Source: Tillus elongatus (taxonomy: Eukaryota > Arthropoda > Insecta > Coleoptera > Cleridae). Taken from it: a stretch of 64,000 nucleotides of DNA. The notes under the pieces are model-generated. The model saw only the letters and a program-made list of their open reading frames with translations, did not search any database and was not told where the DNA came from. Where the stretch lies: assembly GCA_964006375.1 (NCBI GenBank), contig OZ023270.1, forward strand, positions 51,085,120 through 51,149,119, read 5' to 3'. This document shows positions 32,785 through 42,730 of the stretch, in pieces (position 1 is the stretch's first letter; every line of letters starts with the position of its first letter). The translations under genes were made by a program, and so were the position numbers.

Positions 32785-35700
32785 TTGCCTTATATACTGG
32801 TCGAAATCAACCCCTCATTTCAAATGCGACTTATGCTTGACACCGGTTCGATGAAATCGCTGTTATGTGAAAATATTGCCCATAATTTTTATTCCAAATT
32901 TATAGAGCATGAAAAATTTCAAATTAAATCTGTTCACCAAACCAGTTTTCATAATGAAATTCTAAAAATTCCTCTACCAAGTATATTTAAAACAGGCAGA
33001 GCCAAATTTAAATTCTATGTATTTAACATCAATAATCAATATCATGGGTTAATTGGTACTGACCTTCTCAAACAACTGGGAGCTAAAATAGATTTTTATA
33101 ATAGGAAATTGGTAACGAAGCATACATGCATTCCCTTGTATTTACCATGTGACGACGACATACATCGCGAATGTAACTCGAAACCACAAGAATTAAATAA
33201 CATAATACTGCCTGCGAGATGTGAAACAATAGTCAAACTTCCTATAGACTGTAGTTCCAACATAGGCATAATAAATAATATAAAACTCGAGTCAGGCGTA
33301 ATTATTCCTGCATCTATCGTGACAGTTTCAAATGGCCAGGCTATAACCTCTATAGTGAATAGTAATGAAAATCCCGTACAGCTGATTATACATAAAGCTA
33401 TTTATGCAGAACCTGTTTCAACTAACGAATTAAATTCCATTCATCATAACAAAGATATCGACTTAGAAAACATAGATGGTACTGCTAATGAAATTGACAA
33501 ATTACAAATTCAAAATTTAAACAGATTAAGACTTGATCACACTAATGACGAAGAACGAAACATGATAGAAAACTTATGTTACGAGTACAGAGACATATTT
33601 TATTGCGAAGGTGTCCCATTATCATTTTCTAATCAAGTTAAACATAGTATTAGGTTATCTAATCCTAACCCAGTATTTGTTAAGCCATATCGATTACCTG
33701 AAGCTCAAAAGCAAGAAGTCAAAAGACAAATTGACGACTTGTTAAGACAAAAAATTATTCAGCCATCTTCCAGCCCGTGGAATAGCCCTGTCCTGATTGT
33801 TAACAAAAAATCAGATGCCAGTGGCAAACAAAAATTTCGCATGGTCATAGACTATAGACGTCTTAATGAACAAACTATTGGTGATAAGTATCCCTTACCC
33901 AATATTTCGGAAATATTGGATAAATTAGGTCGTAGCCAGTATTATACCACTTTAGACTTAGCCTCAGGATATCATCAAATTGAAATGAATCCTGAAGATA
34001 TGGAAAAAACTGCCTTCAGCTCTGAAGGGGGGCACTATATGTACAGGCGTATGCCATTCGGGTTGAAGGGAGCGCCTAGTACCTTTCAAAGGGCTATGGA
34101 TAATATCCTTAGGGGTATTCAAAATGAAAAATGTTTTACCTACCTTGATGACATCATAATTTTCAGTACTTCTTTGCAAGAACACATAGAAAGGTTGACA
34201 AATGTATTCGAAAGGTTAAGAAAGGCTAATTTAAAAATACAGCTTGACAAGAGTGAATTTTTAAAAAAGGAAGTAGCCTACCTCGGGCACATTATCACGT
34301 CCGAAGGCGTAAAACCAAATCCTGATAAAGTAAAGGCTGTAAGAGAATTCCCCATACCTAAAACAAGAAAAGAGATCAAGGGATTTCTAGGTCTTGTAGG
34401 GTACTACCGAAAATTTATTAAAGACTTCGGTAAATTAACAAAACCATTGACTCGATGCTTAAAAAAAAATGCAACTATAGTTCATGATAGTAGTTTTATA
34501 GAAGCTTTCGAAACATGCAAAAATATATTAATGAATGACCCCGTATTACAATACCCTGATTTCACAAAACCCTTTATACTCACTACGGATGCTTCCAATG
34601 TAGCCCTTGGAGCTGTCCTTTCTCAAGGGTCAGTAGGTAATGATAAACCTATTAGTTATGCTTCTCGTACCCTCAATGAAACAGAGCAGAGATACTCCAC
34701 CATTGAACGGGAACTTCTTTCTATTGTTTGGGCCACCAAATACTTCCGCCCCTATCTTTATGGTCGTAAGTTCTATATATATACTGACCACAGGCCTTTA
34801 GTATGGCTTATGCAACTAAAGGAACCCAATTCAAAATTAACACGTTGGCGTTTAAAACTCGAGGAATATGACTATGAAATAATTTATAAAAAAGGGTCTC
34901 TAAACTGCAACGCAGATTCCTTGTCCCGCATCCAAGTTCATGCTTTAGAGGATGCAGAAATTTCATCAATCGCTAATAATTTTGATGAGGACGAAAGACC
35001 TCTCCAAGATTTACAAAGGCAGCTCAACACCCCAAATTTTGATGACGTTGTGCAACCAACTGAACCCGAATATATTCCGCCAATGAGCCCTCCAGAACTC
35101 TCTTTTATTCCAGTAGAAATTCCTAGCACCTCAAGCAACACTATTCCACCTATAAGCCGAACAGACAAAACAACACTTGAACAAAATAACGACTTACGAG
35201 ACAGTGATCATTCACAAGTAAATGTAGAACCAAAAATAGGTATTCAGATATCAGATGTTCCTATAGAAAAACAACTAAACCAATATTATATATCTCCCGT
35301 ACATAATAATCCAAGACCAGTAAAACAACTAAAGGTTAACAATCAAAATAAATATTTGGTGCAAATCCCGAGAAATGACAATCGACAAGCAATCATAAAT
35401 TTTCTAAAGGAATATACTACAATAGGCAAAAGGTATTACTTTAATTTCGAAACAGAAAAATTATACCAAGATTTCTGTTCAGTGTATGTGGAAATATTTA
35501 ACAACAATGCACCCATTATTATCAGTTGCCCCAAGCATCGTCTGCCCTTAGCCGACGATGAAGAGATTAACGAGGTAATTAGAAATTATCACGAGGGAAA
35601 AACTAACCATAGAGGTATAATAGAAACTATAAAACAAATATCCAACAAGTATTACTTTCAAAAAATGCGTGAAAAAATAACGGCTTATATTAATGAATGT

Positions 35701-36609
35701 GAAATTTGCAAGCAAGCCAAGTACGATAGAAATCCACCCAATATACCCTTAATGCTAACAGACACCCCTAGTAAACCCTTTCAGGTTATACATGCTGACA
35801 CCTTTATAATAGAAAATCAAGTATTCTTAACAATCATTGATACTTTCTCAAAATTAGGGACAGCAATACCTATAAGTAGTAAGAATCCGGTAGAAACTGC
35901 TAATGCATTCATACAGTATTTTACGTACTATGGCACACCCGAACACATCATTATGGACAGTGGAACCGAATTTCGAACGGAAATCATCCAAAATCTTTTA
36001 GAGCTTCACAAAATTAAAATTCATTTTACTACACCTAAAAATCCAAATTCTAACGGTCCCATTGAAAGACTACACTCAACACTAATTGAACACGTTCGAA
36101 TATTACGACAAACGTACACTAAAGACCCCATAAAATATTTAATGAACTACGCCCTTCTGGCATACAACTCAACTATACATACATCTACAAATCACACCCC
36201 CTTAGAAATAACCTTTGGACACACCTCTAATAGGGATATTTTCGATATAAATGATCATGAAAAGCTATTACAAGATTATCTAATATCGCACAAAAATAAA
36301 TTAAAAATATTATATGAAAAGGTGAAAGAGTTAATAGAGAAAAATAAGCTTCGCTCCATTTCTAACGCTAATAATAGAACCAATGATACCGACTTATTTA
36401 GAGATCAAACACATGTATATACAAAAGTAGACAAACGAAACAAGAATAACCCTAAATTTGACGGCCCCTACGAGGTTGTAAGCATATCTGACAAAAATAT
36501 AATGACTTTAAGAAAAAACAAAAAATTGTCTAAACGTCATTTACGAAATCTAAAACGACCTAATGTTTCAGGTCCATCTTCCTTATCCAAATCCAAGGAC
36601 AAAGAATAA
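32785..36609 (+). CDS. pol: Pol of element 2 (protease-RT-RNase H-integrase)
   Basis: Complete Ty3/gypsy polyprotein of at least 1274 residues with no interruption. Numbering from 32785: protease LMLDTGSMKSLL with catalytic Asp 19; RT from about 310 to 500, active site YLDDIIIF near 453; RNase H from about 590 with TTDASNVAL near 600 and YTDHRPL; a Pro-rich linker near 750-830; integrase HHCC finger near 935-975 (YHEG, NHRG, CEICKQ) and D,D,E near 1003, 1057 and 1093 (HADTF, IMDSGTEF, GPIERLHS). No chromodomain follows. The frame is -1 relative to gag and is open upstream without an ATG, so a Gag-Pol fusion made by frameshifting is expected. Confidence 0.93.
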   Translation: MPYILVEINPSFQMRLMLDTGSMKSLLCENIAHNFYSKFIEHEKFQIKSVHQTSFHNEILKIPLPSIFKTGRAKFKFYVFNINNQYHGLIGTDLLKQLGAKIDFYNRKLVTKHTCIPLYLPCDDDIHRECNSKPQELNNIILPARCETIVKLPIDCSSNIGIINNIKLESGVIIPASIVTVSNGQAITSIVNSNENPVQLIIHKAIYAEPVSTNELNSIHHNKDIDLENIDGTANEIDKLQIQNLNRLRLDHTNDEERNMIENLCYEYRDIFYCEGVPLSFSNQVKHSIRLSNPNPVFVKPYRLPEAQKQEVKRQIDDLLRQKIIQPSSSPWNSPVLIVNKKSDASGKQKFRMVIDYRRLNEQTIGDKYPLPNISEILDKLGRSQYYTTLDLASGYHQIEMNPEDMEKTAFSSEGGHYMYRRMPFGLKGAPSTFQRAMDNILRGIQNEKCFTYLDDIIIFSTSLQEHIERLTNVFERLRKANLKIQLDKSEFLKKEVAYLGHIITSEGVKPNPDKVKAVREFPIPKTRKEIKGFLGLVGYYRKFIKDFGKLTKPLTRCLKKNATIVHDSSFIEAFETCKNILMNDPVLQYPDFTKPFILTTDASNVALGAVLSQGSVGNDKPISYASRTLNETEQRYSTIERELLSIVWATKYFRPYLYGRKFYIYTDHRPLVWLMQLKEPNSKLTRWRLKLEEYDYEIIYKKGSLNCNADSLSRIQVHALEDAEISSIANNFDEDERPLQDLQRQLNTPNFDDVVQPTEPEYIPPMSPPELSFIPVEIPSTSSNTIPPISRTDKTTLEQNNDLRDSDHSQVNVEPKIGIQISDVPIEKQLNQYYISPVHNNPRPVKQLKVNNQNKYLVQIPRNDNRQAIINFLKEYTTIGKRYYFNFETEKLYQDFCSVYVEIFNNNAPIIISCPKHRLPLADDEEINEVIRNYHEGKTNHRGIIETIKQISNKYYFQKMREKITAYINECEICKQAKYDRNPPNIPLMLTDTPSKPFQVIHADTFIIENQVFLTIIDTFSKLGTAIPISSKNPVETANAFIQYFTYYGTPEHIIMDSGTEFRTEIIQNLLELHKIKIHFTTPKNPNSNGPIERLHSTLIEHVRILRQTYTKDPIKYLMNYALLAYNSTIHTSTNHTPLEITFGHTSNRDIFDINDHEKLLQDYLISHKNKLKILYEKVKELIEKNKLRSISNANNRTNDTDLFRDQTHVYTKVDKRNKNNPKFDGPYEVVSISDKNIMTLRKNKKLSKRHLRNLKRPNVSGPSSLSKSKDKE

Positions 36610-36653
36610 CATTAGACAAGATCAATGACAACCCCGGACTGTTATCAATTAAC

Positions 36654-38291
36654 ATGGGCAAAATGCAAAATTCCATTGACAAATGGACCATTATTCGAGT
36701 AATCCCTTTAACACCACTTCTCAATGGGTTTCGTTCCATAGATAAACAGTCCCAAGATATCCATGACATTATTCACAATTCCACTCATTTTAATCTTTAT
36801 CAAAACGAGATACAAAATTACCAAAATATCCTTTCCCATCAAATTGTGGAGACACAAAAAATATTTAACCAAATTATACCCTCTAATAATAATCGTAATA
36901 AAAGAGGACTAGTTAATGCTGTAGGTACAATCATAAAGACCTTAACAGGCAACATGGACGCAGACGATGCAGAACGTTATGATACGGCAATTTCTCAATT
37001 AACATCAAATCAAGACAAAATTAAAACAATAGTTGATAATCAAATCATGTTAACAGAACAGGCCATAGAAAAATTTGATAAAACCATATCCTCGGTTATT
37101 TTAAACCAAAACAAAATTGAGGAACGTTTGCAGTTGATCACTTTAGGTTTCGAACAGGAAAAAATTAATAACGAACACATAATGCGTCTGCAGATGGTGT
37201 ATATACAATTGATTACAGAAATCATTAATATTAAAAGCATTTTAAGCACATTAGTTAACGCAATAACTTTTGCAAGATTAGAAACAATGCATCCATCCAT
37301 ATTAGAACCTGAAGACTTACTAATAGAACTTAAAAGAATTGAGAGTTTTGTAACCAATCTCCCCTATAAGCTTGATGCAAATAATGTAGCTTTATACGAG
37401 GAGGTGTCAATAATTAAGTGTTACTACAAAAATTATACTTTAGTGTTTGCTATTGAAATTCCATTAGTAGAATCTAAACATTATAACTATTACCACCTTT
37501 ATGCATTTCCTGTGAAACAAGGTCCTAGTCAAAATTATACCGTCATCATCCCTCAATCCAAATACCTAGCCCTTAACGATGAAAGCTATAACTTACAAAA
37601 CACACTATGCCAAGAAGTCAGCCCTGGAGACTACTTATGCAGAGGTCAAACGATGAATCAGATCAGTAATAGCAGCCCTTGTGAAGTCCAATTGGTCAAG
37701 TTCACCACCAGATACGAAACTTGCGAACACCACCCAGTCAACATACAGCAGATGAAGAGCCAGAAGATAAGTGCAAACAAATGGATAATGGTATTCCCCC
37801 GTGAAAGTACAGCACACCAACGATGCCGTAGCCGACAAGAAACCACAAATCTAGAAGGAAGCTACTTGGTTCAAATCCCCGAAGGATGTCAAATGACAGT
37901 AAATAAGCAAATGTTCTCCCCATCTCACAATGAGATAGTATCTACCTACCACATCCAACTACCCAAGTTGAAGCTTACCAACTTTCAGCTACAAGAGGTA
38001 GTAAATACAGCCCCAATCAAATTAGAATCAATAGATCTGGATGAATTACAAAAAACAAAGCATCAACTACAACACCAACGGTCATTATTGAATGCAGTTC
38101 AACATCCGAAAGTAAGCCTGTCTACTAGCATCTGGACCATCCTGTTGTACGTGATTGTTGCCCTGATAGCAGTCTATGCTTTATGGAGACTAAGAAAACC
38201 AACCAAAGAACCAAGATCCAACACCAACCAACAACAACAAAGATGCCCCATGGAAGAAATCCCCCTGGAGAATATCACTTTGAAAATTTAG
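36654..38291 (+). CDS. env: Env-like fusion glycoprotein of element 2
   Basis: 545-residue protein homologous to env of element 1. The frame is open upstream of the ATG at 36654, through a segment (NDNPGLL) conserved with element 1 (TDNPGML), so the true start may come from a spliced leader. Visible features: RNKR furin-type site at 36894-36905 followed by a Gly/hydrophobic fusion-peptide-like stretch, long helical heptads (about 36950-37290), N-X-S/T sites, paired cysteines between about 37600 and 37890, a membrane anchor near 38121-38190 (IWTILLYVIVALIAVYALW) and a basic tail. This layout is that of the F-like fusion proteins shared by errantiviruses and baculoviruses. All parts are present, which is unusual for a genomic copy. 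Confidence 0.88.
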   Translation: MGKMQNSIDKWTIIRVIPLTPLLNGFRSIDKQSQDIHDIIHNSTHFNLYQNEIQNYQNILSHQIVETQKIFNQIIPSNNNRNKRGLVNAVGTIIKTLTGNMDADDAERYDTAISQLTSNQDKIKTIVDNQIMLTEQAIEKFDKTISSVILNQNKIEERLQLITLGFEQEKINNEHIMRLQMVYIQLITEIINIKSILSTLVNAITFARLETMHPSILEPEDLLIELKRIESFVTNLPYKLDANNVALYEEVSIIKCYYKNYTLVFAIEIPLVESKHYNYYHLYAFPVKQGPSQNYTVIIPQSKYLALNDESYNLQNTLCQEVSPGDYLCRGQTMNQISNSSPCEVQLVKFTTRYETCEHHPVNIQQMKSQKISANKWIMVFPRESTAHQRCRSRQETTNLEGSYLVQIPEGCQMTVNKQMFSPSHNEIVSTYHIQLPKLKLTNFQLQEVVNTAPIKLESIDLDELQKTKHQLQHQRSLLNAVQHPKVSLSTSIWTILLYVIVALIAVYALWRLRKPTKEPRSNTNQQQQRCPMEEIPLENITLKI

Positions 38292-38311
38292 CTTCCCTAA
38301 ATTTTCTATCT

Positions 38312-38322
38312 GGCCCCGGAGG
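38312..38322 (+). promoter_or_regulatory. Polypurine-like tract of element 2
   Basis: GGCCCCGGAGG just before the right LTR. Weaker than in element 1 (interrupted by C), but the GGAGG core adjoining the LTR is conserved. Confidence 0.55.
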
Positions 38323-38664
38323 AGTTATGGTTGCACCACCCGGTATACTACACACACCAAGGCTACTGTCAGCACATATGGGTACGTTGCGCTACACCGG
38401 CTTTTCCGTCGACTCAGCGTCCGGTTGAAGTGCAGCGACATTACCGAGGGGAAATTGATCAGCAATTAATAGTCTATAAATATATGTCGAACATTAATAT
38501 TCAACAGTTAGTCTTTGCCATCCAGCCTTAATGGTATTAGATTACTCATATGTATTTTATTGTAAATTTTATATTATTTAAATTTTAATATATATATCGT
38601 TGTACTGTAACTTCAAATAAATAAATTTAACTTTATGAAGTTCAATTGAAGTACAACTCTAAGT
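38323..38664 (+). repeat. 3' LTR of element 2
   Basis: 342 bp matching the 5' LTR, followed by GCGCG, the target duplication. Confidence 0.92.
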
Positions 38665-39390
38665 GCGCGTAACACATGTTTTCATGGATAGTTAGTGGTA
38701 CCTCTTTATGCAATATTTGAAGTTGGTTATTTAAAAATCTCACGTATGCGAGGAAGAATAACCGGACCCATAACCTAATCACCTATAATTCCTGCCCACA
38801 CATTTCAACAATAATTATGATGATATCTCGATTTATAAGCTTGGTGGAGGTTTTGATCAGACTATGAGTGAATATTGTGATGGTTTACTAAACCATGTCT
38901 TTGAAATGATGCTTCATCAACAAACAAAATATTAGATAATATGTTTAAATTTTCTCTTGAAATATCCATATACTATTGAGAAAAATGTATCCTGTTAGGT
39001 ACATTTGCAGGGGTCAATCCGCAGCACAGGTTGTTGGTGGTAGGGGTATAAAAGATTATGAGCAACTTTCCAAATTTTGGAGTGAGAAACATTGTATTGT
39101 GCCGACAATTTTCTTGTACTTGTCTCAAAATTGTGATCTAAATTGTCAAGGACAACTTCTTCAAGATTTACATTGCGAATCTTGAACCCAACGTCTTTTT
39201 TCAGTGCCTTCACGTCGAGTTTGAATTTGTTCGTTTTCTTTAAGTCTTACTTCTATCTCCGCAAACATTTGTCTACTAGGAACGCGGTGGTTATGATATC
39301 TGCCATGATAAAGTCTTAAGGCAGCAACACAATTCTTGTAACATTCAAAAAATTCTTGCAACATATCAACATATGTATTAATCATTAGTT
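38665..39390 (-). pseudogene. Mariner transposase N-terminal part (split by element 2)
   Basis: Minus strand, in scattered frames: first HTH and linker near 39385-39180, second HTH near 39160-39030 (STRKLSAQYNVSHSKIWKV, YPYHQQPVL), then ILFVDEASFQRHG (first Asp) and VWAGIIGD near 38960-38780. Several frameshifts and stops mark it as dead. It continues at 30641-30330 across element 2. Confidence 0.78.
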
Positions 39391-39685
39391 TAATTTGCCA
39401 TATTATTCAATTCTAAACCTGTATAATATCGAAGCAAAAAGCGAATAAAATCAATTAACACTTGATAAATTCTTAAACTGACTTTCAATAATGACTATTT
39501 ATTATCAAATGACATGTATCTACTAGTTAGCTTGGCTATTAAATCGCCATGGCAGCATGATTTTAATAGGTTTCTTTTAGTGCAAGAAAGTAAAAGGTTT
39601 TTGTTTCAGGAAATTAAAGGCTAATGAAATCTTTTGGTCACATTTAGGTACATAATTTTGAAATTCACCATAATTAGAACCATAG
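39391..39685. other. Unassigned
   Basis: AT-rich sequence with no recognised feature. Confidence 0.3.
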
Positions 39686-39958
39686 AACGGTATACTAATT
39701 TCAGCGAGAAAACACCTATAAAGTAATACGGCTATGGTACCCAGCCTTCTACAACATTGTGAGATGTACGAAAGGGTCGCCAACTAGGTGCGGAACCAAG
39801 TAGTATGTTGTCACGACAGCTCCGAATAACACAAAATGTTATAAAATATAGACTGTGTACAACCAACTAACAATTTTGTATATTGTCAGCACTGGCCCAT
39901 TTCTTCCCAAATATAGGGACAAACTTTGTAAGGCTAGATGTATTCTCATCATAATTAA

Positions 39959-39996
39959 AACCGCAGACCGGTTTCGCTATAATTAGAGCTCGTCAG
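39959..39996 (-). ncRNA. Candidate hammerhead ribozyme A1
   Basis: Minus strand: CUGACGA, stem II hairpin G-CUCU-AAUU-AUAG-C (one mismatch), GAAA, then stem III ACCG-GUCUG-CGGU and a U at the cleavage position. All invariant core bases are present. Stem I would be formed by GUGUUCUCGCUGUAAUUAG upstream and its near-complement downstream, leaving about nine unpaired bases next to the core on the 5' side. Confidence 0.65.
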
Positions 39997-40269
39997 TACC
40001 TTATACTAATTACAGCGAGAACACACCTATAAAGTAATACGGCTATGGAAACCAGCCTCCTAGAATATTGTGCGATGTACGGCAGGGTCGCAATCGCGGT
40101 GCGGAACCAGGTAGTATGTTGTCAGGACAGCTCCAAATAATACAAAATGTTATAAAATAGAGACTGTGTACAACCAACTAACAATTTTGTAAATTGTCAG
40201 CCCTGTCCCATGTCTTCCCTAATATAGGGACAATGTATGTAATGCTAGATGTATTCTCACTGTAATTAG

Positions 40270-40307
40270 AACCGCAGACCGGTTTCGCTCTAATTAGAGC
40301 CCGTCAG
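40270..40307 (-). ncRNA. Candidate hammerhead ribozyme A2 (one core change)
   Basis: Same layout as A1 with a perfect five-pair stem II (GCUCU-AAUU-AGAGC), but the core reads CUGACGG, so the invariant A9 is G. Likely impaired. Confidence 0.6.
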
Positions 40308-40380
40308 TACGGTATACTAACTACAGCGAGAGCACACCTATAAAATAATACGGCTATGGTAACCAGCCTCCTAGAACATT

Positions 40381-41064
40381 ATTAAAATGTTGAATGTAGC
40401 GGCTTGTCCTCCAGACACCAAAATTTACTTCAGATTTCTCTTATTCCCGACGCGTTTCGACACTCCAAGAGGCCATGTTCAGGGGATAAATCTACAAACA
40501 TAAACAAGACAGGTCTGTCAGAAAAACATTAGTTTTTCCGATAGGCAATTGTGCATCACCGAGCACAATGATGACAAGGTGACCCTCACAGAAAAGTCAA
40601 AGGTCACAAGTCACACAGAAGAACACCGACCAACAGTCAAGTCAAAATCTAAAAAACTATAGATACAGTAACAACAGTTAAAATGTTGAGTTGAACATGC
40701 AAACTACGTTAACAAAGTTAAAAACATCAAGCAACTAAAAAGCACTGAAAGACACAAAAACTGTCAAAGTATAATAACTGATAATTTGAACACTAAAATA
40801 AGCAAGTCTATTGTTGAGGCAAAAGCAAAGCCAATTAGTGAAACTGACAGGTTAAACAACACAGCAGGCAGGCAAAGTTAAGCAAGAAATCCAATGAGAA
40901 CCACCAGGGCAAAGAAACAAGTGAAAAAATGAGCTATACTCACTTGAACAATTCTCAAAAAATTGAACTCGAAACTATACATGAGGGTTTTCACAGGTCA
41001 GAACTTCATCCATTGTGTCAGGGGCCGTGTAACAATACATCTGCATAATGCCAGAAAAATTGAC
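40381..41064. other. Penelope-related non-coding segment
   Basis: Starts with TGTTGAATGTAGCGGCTTGTCCTCCAGACACC, which recurs within the inverted arms (near 41395 and 42395). Contains CCCGACGCGTTTCGACACTCC, similar to the region behind the GIY-YIG domain in Penelope-like elements. The remainder is A-rich and unassigned. Confidence 0.45.
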
Positions 41065-41693
41065 TTACTTTATAGGTGGATTCTCGCTGTAACTAGTATA
41101 CCGTACTCTAATTAGAACGAAACTGGTCTGCGGTTCTTATTATAGTGAGAATACATCTAGCTTTACATACATTGTCCCTATATTAGGGAAGACATGGGCC
41201 AGGGCTGACAATTTACAAAATTGTTAGTTGGTTGCACACAGTCTCTATTTTATAACATTTTGTGTTATTTGGAGCTGTCGGGACAACATACTACCTGGTT
41301 TCGACCCGAGATGGTGACTCTGTCGTACATCGCACAATGTTCTAGGAGTTCATTTTTGAACGTCACACCGTCTGGGATTACCATAATTAAAACGTTGAAT
41401 GTAGCGGCTTCTCCTCCAGACACCAAAATTGACTTCAACAACAAAAGTCAATACAAAAGATCGGCGATTTTAACAAACATGATGAAGGGCGGCCATTATG
41501 TGAACTTAAAAACGGACAGGGTGCACCGGCGCAGGTGTGAAAGAAGTGTCAGAAATGAAATGTCAATGACAAAAGAGCAAGGAATGGTAGGGGAGTCATA
41601 GAGCAGCCATCTTCAAAACAATGTTCATGGTGATGTAGAAAAACCATAGAGTTCAGCAGCACTAATTACACCAATTGGCTATAGAATAAAGGA
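41065..41693 (+). repeat. Inverted 629-bp arm, left
   Basis: Reverse complement of 42102-42730 with only about three differences seen. Begins with a hammerhead unit whose core is deleted (CCGTACTCTAATTAG at 41099-41113 lacks GACGAGC). The 126-codon open frame inside is mirrored in the other arm and has no known motif. Confidence 0.9.
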
Positions 41694-42108
41694 AAGTTCG
41701 TTAAATCCGTGTTGGACAAGTTCAAAACTTCACTGGTTTGACACTTAGAATGTTTGAAAATCTCAATTTCTTCTAAGACGAATTGTTCTACGCCAAAGCT
41801 TGAAGGGTGCAAGATTATAGCATCTGTATTTTTGTTGAAGCTGTGGCTACTCTCCCTCAAATGGCAACCAAATACTGATGTGTCATTGTTGAGCTGGTTT
41901 CTGCTCCTAAGGTGTTCCGTGACTCTGGTGCCTAACGATCTTCCGGTTCTTCCTATATAGACAGCTTTACAACCGGAGGTACCACATTTTAGGCAATAAA
42001 CACCCGACTTCTTCAGGTCTGGGATGTTATCTTTGTTGTGAATGAATAAATTGTTGATGGTGTTCAAAGACTTAAAAGAAAACCTGACATTGTCACATTT
42101 GTCCTTTA
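41666..42108 (-). pseudogene. Penelope-like GIY-YIG endonuclease fragment
   Basis: The frame runs on the minus strand from about 42108 to 41666. It encodes the C-terminal endonuclease of a Penelope-like retroelement, the domain that nicks target DNA for priming. Seen in order: a lead-in (NNLFIHNKDNIPDLKKSG), GVYCLKCGTSGC with the CxxC pair, VYIGRTGRSLGTRVTEH (YIG, the conserved Arg and His), and FVLEEIEI with the likely catalytic Glu. The domain looks complete over about 100 residues, but the reverse transcriptase that normally precedes it is absent. It sits in the spacer between two inverted 629-bp arms; its last codons run into the left arm. Confidence 0.85.
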
Positions 42109-42730
42109 TTCTATAGCCAATTGGTGTAATTAGTGCTGCTGAACTCTATGGTTTTTCTACATGACCATGAACATTGTTTTGAAGATGGCTGCTCTATGGC
42201 TTCCCTACCATTCCTTGCTCTTTTGTCATTGACATTTCATTTCTAACACTTCTTTCACACCTGCGCCGGTGCACCCTGTCCGTTTTTAAGTTCACATAAT
42301 GGCCGCCCTTCATCATGTTTGTTAAAATCGCCGATCTTTTGTATTGACTTTTGTTGTTGAAGTCAATTTTGGTGTCTGGAGGAGAAGCCGCTACATTCAA
42401 CGTTTTAATTATGGTAATCCCAGACGGTGTGACGTTCAAAAATGAACTCCTAGAACATTGTGCGATGTACGACAGAGTCACCATCTCGGGTCGAAACCAG
42501 GTAGTATGTTGTCCCGACAGCTCCAAATAACACAAAATGTTATAAAATAGAGACTGTGTGCAACCAACTAACAATTTTGTAAATTGTCAGCCCTGGCCCA
42601 TGTCTTCCCTAATATAGGGACAATGTATGTAAGGCTAGATGTATTCTCACTATAATAAGAACCGCAGACCAGTTTCGTTCTAATTAGAGTACGGTATACT
42701 AGTTACAGCGAGAATCCACCTATAAAGTAA
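42102..42730 (-). repeat. Inverted 629-bp arm, right
   Basis: Mirror of 41065-41693. Penelope-like elements are known for terminal repeats in direct or inverted order; this pair is inverted around the endonuclease fragment. Confidence 0.9.

Larger units (their letters stand above)
30642..38664 (+). mobile_element. Errantivirus-like LTR element 2, apparently intact
   Basis: An 8023-bp element: LTR (342 bp), tRNA-Ser-type primer site, gag, pol, env, polypurine tract, LTR. By eye the two LTRs are identical. Gag, pol (1274 codons) and env (545 codons) are each open without stops. Left flank ends TGCGCG and right flank begins GCGCG, giving a 4-6 bp target duplication. It is related to element 1 at every gene but clearly a different family. 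It is a young insertion and a candidate for an active, env-coding endogenous retroelement. Confidence 0.93.
39686..40380 (-). repeat. Tandem ~311-bp units with hammerhead cores (retrozyme-like)
   Basis: Two complete units and one partial. The distance between equivalent hammerhead positions (39996 and 40307) is 311 bp. Shared blocks include CTATGGTAGCCAGCCTCCTAGAACATT, GTGCGGAACCAGGTAGTATGTTGTC, AAATGTTATAAAATAGAGACTGTG and CCCTAATATAGGGACAATG. The unit reappears in both orientations up to 44395. Animal retrozymes and Penelope terminal repeats are known as tandem units of a few hundred bp with type I hammerheads, which fits. Confidence 0.75.

Noticed and set aside
39959..39996. Reading the type A hammerheads as type III (stem III open)
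   Set aside because: The upstream base at the required cleavage position would be G, which does not fit NUH; the type I reading pairs better.
41221..42574. Two 126-codon ORFs (41221-41601 plus strand, 42194-42574 minus strand) as a duplicated gene
   Set aside because: They are the same sequence in inverted arms, begin inside hammerhead-unit DNA and show no known domain.
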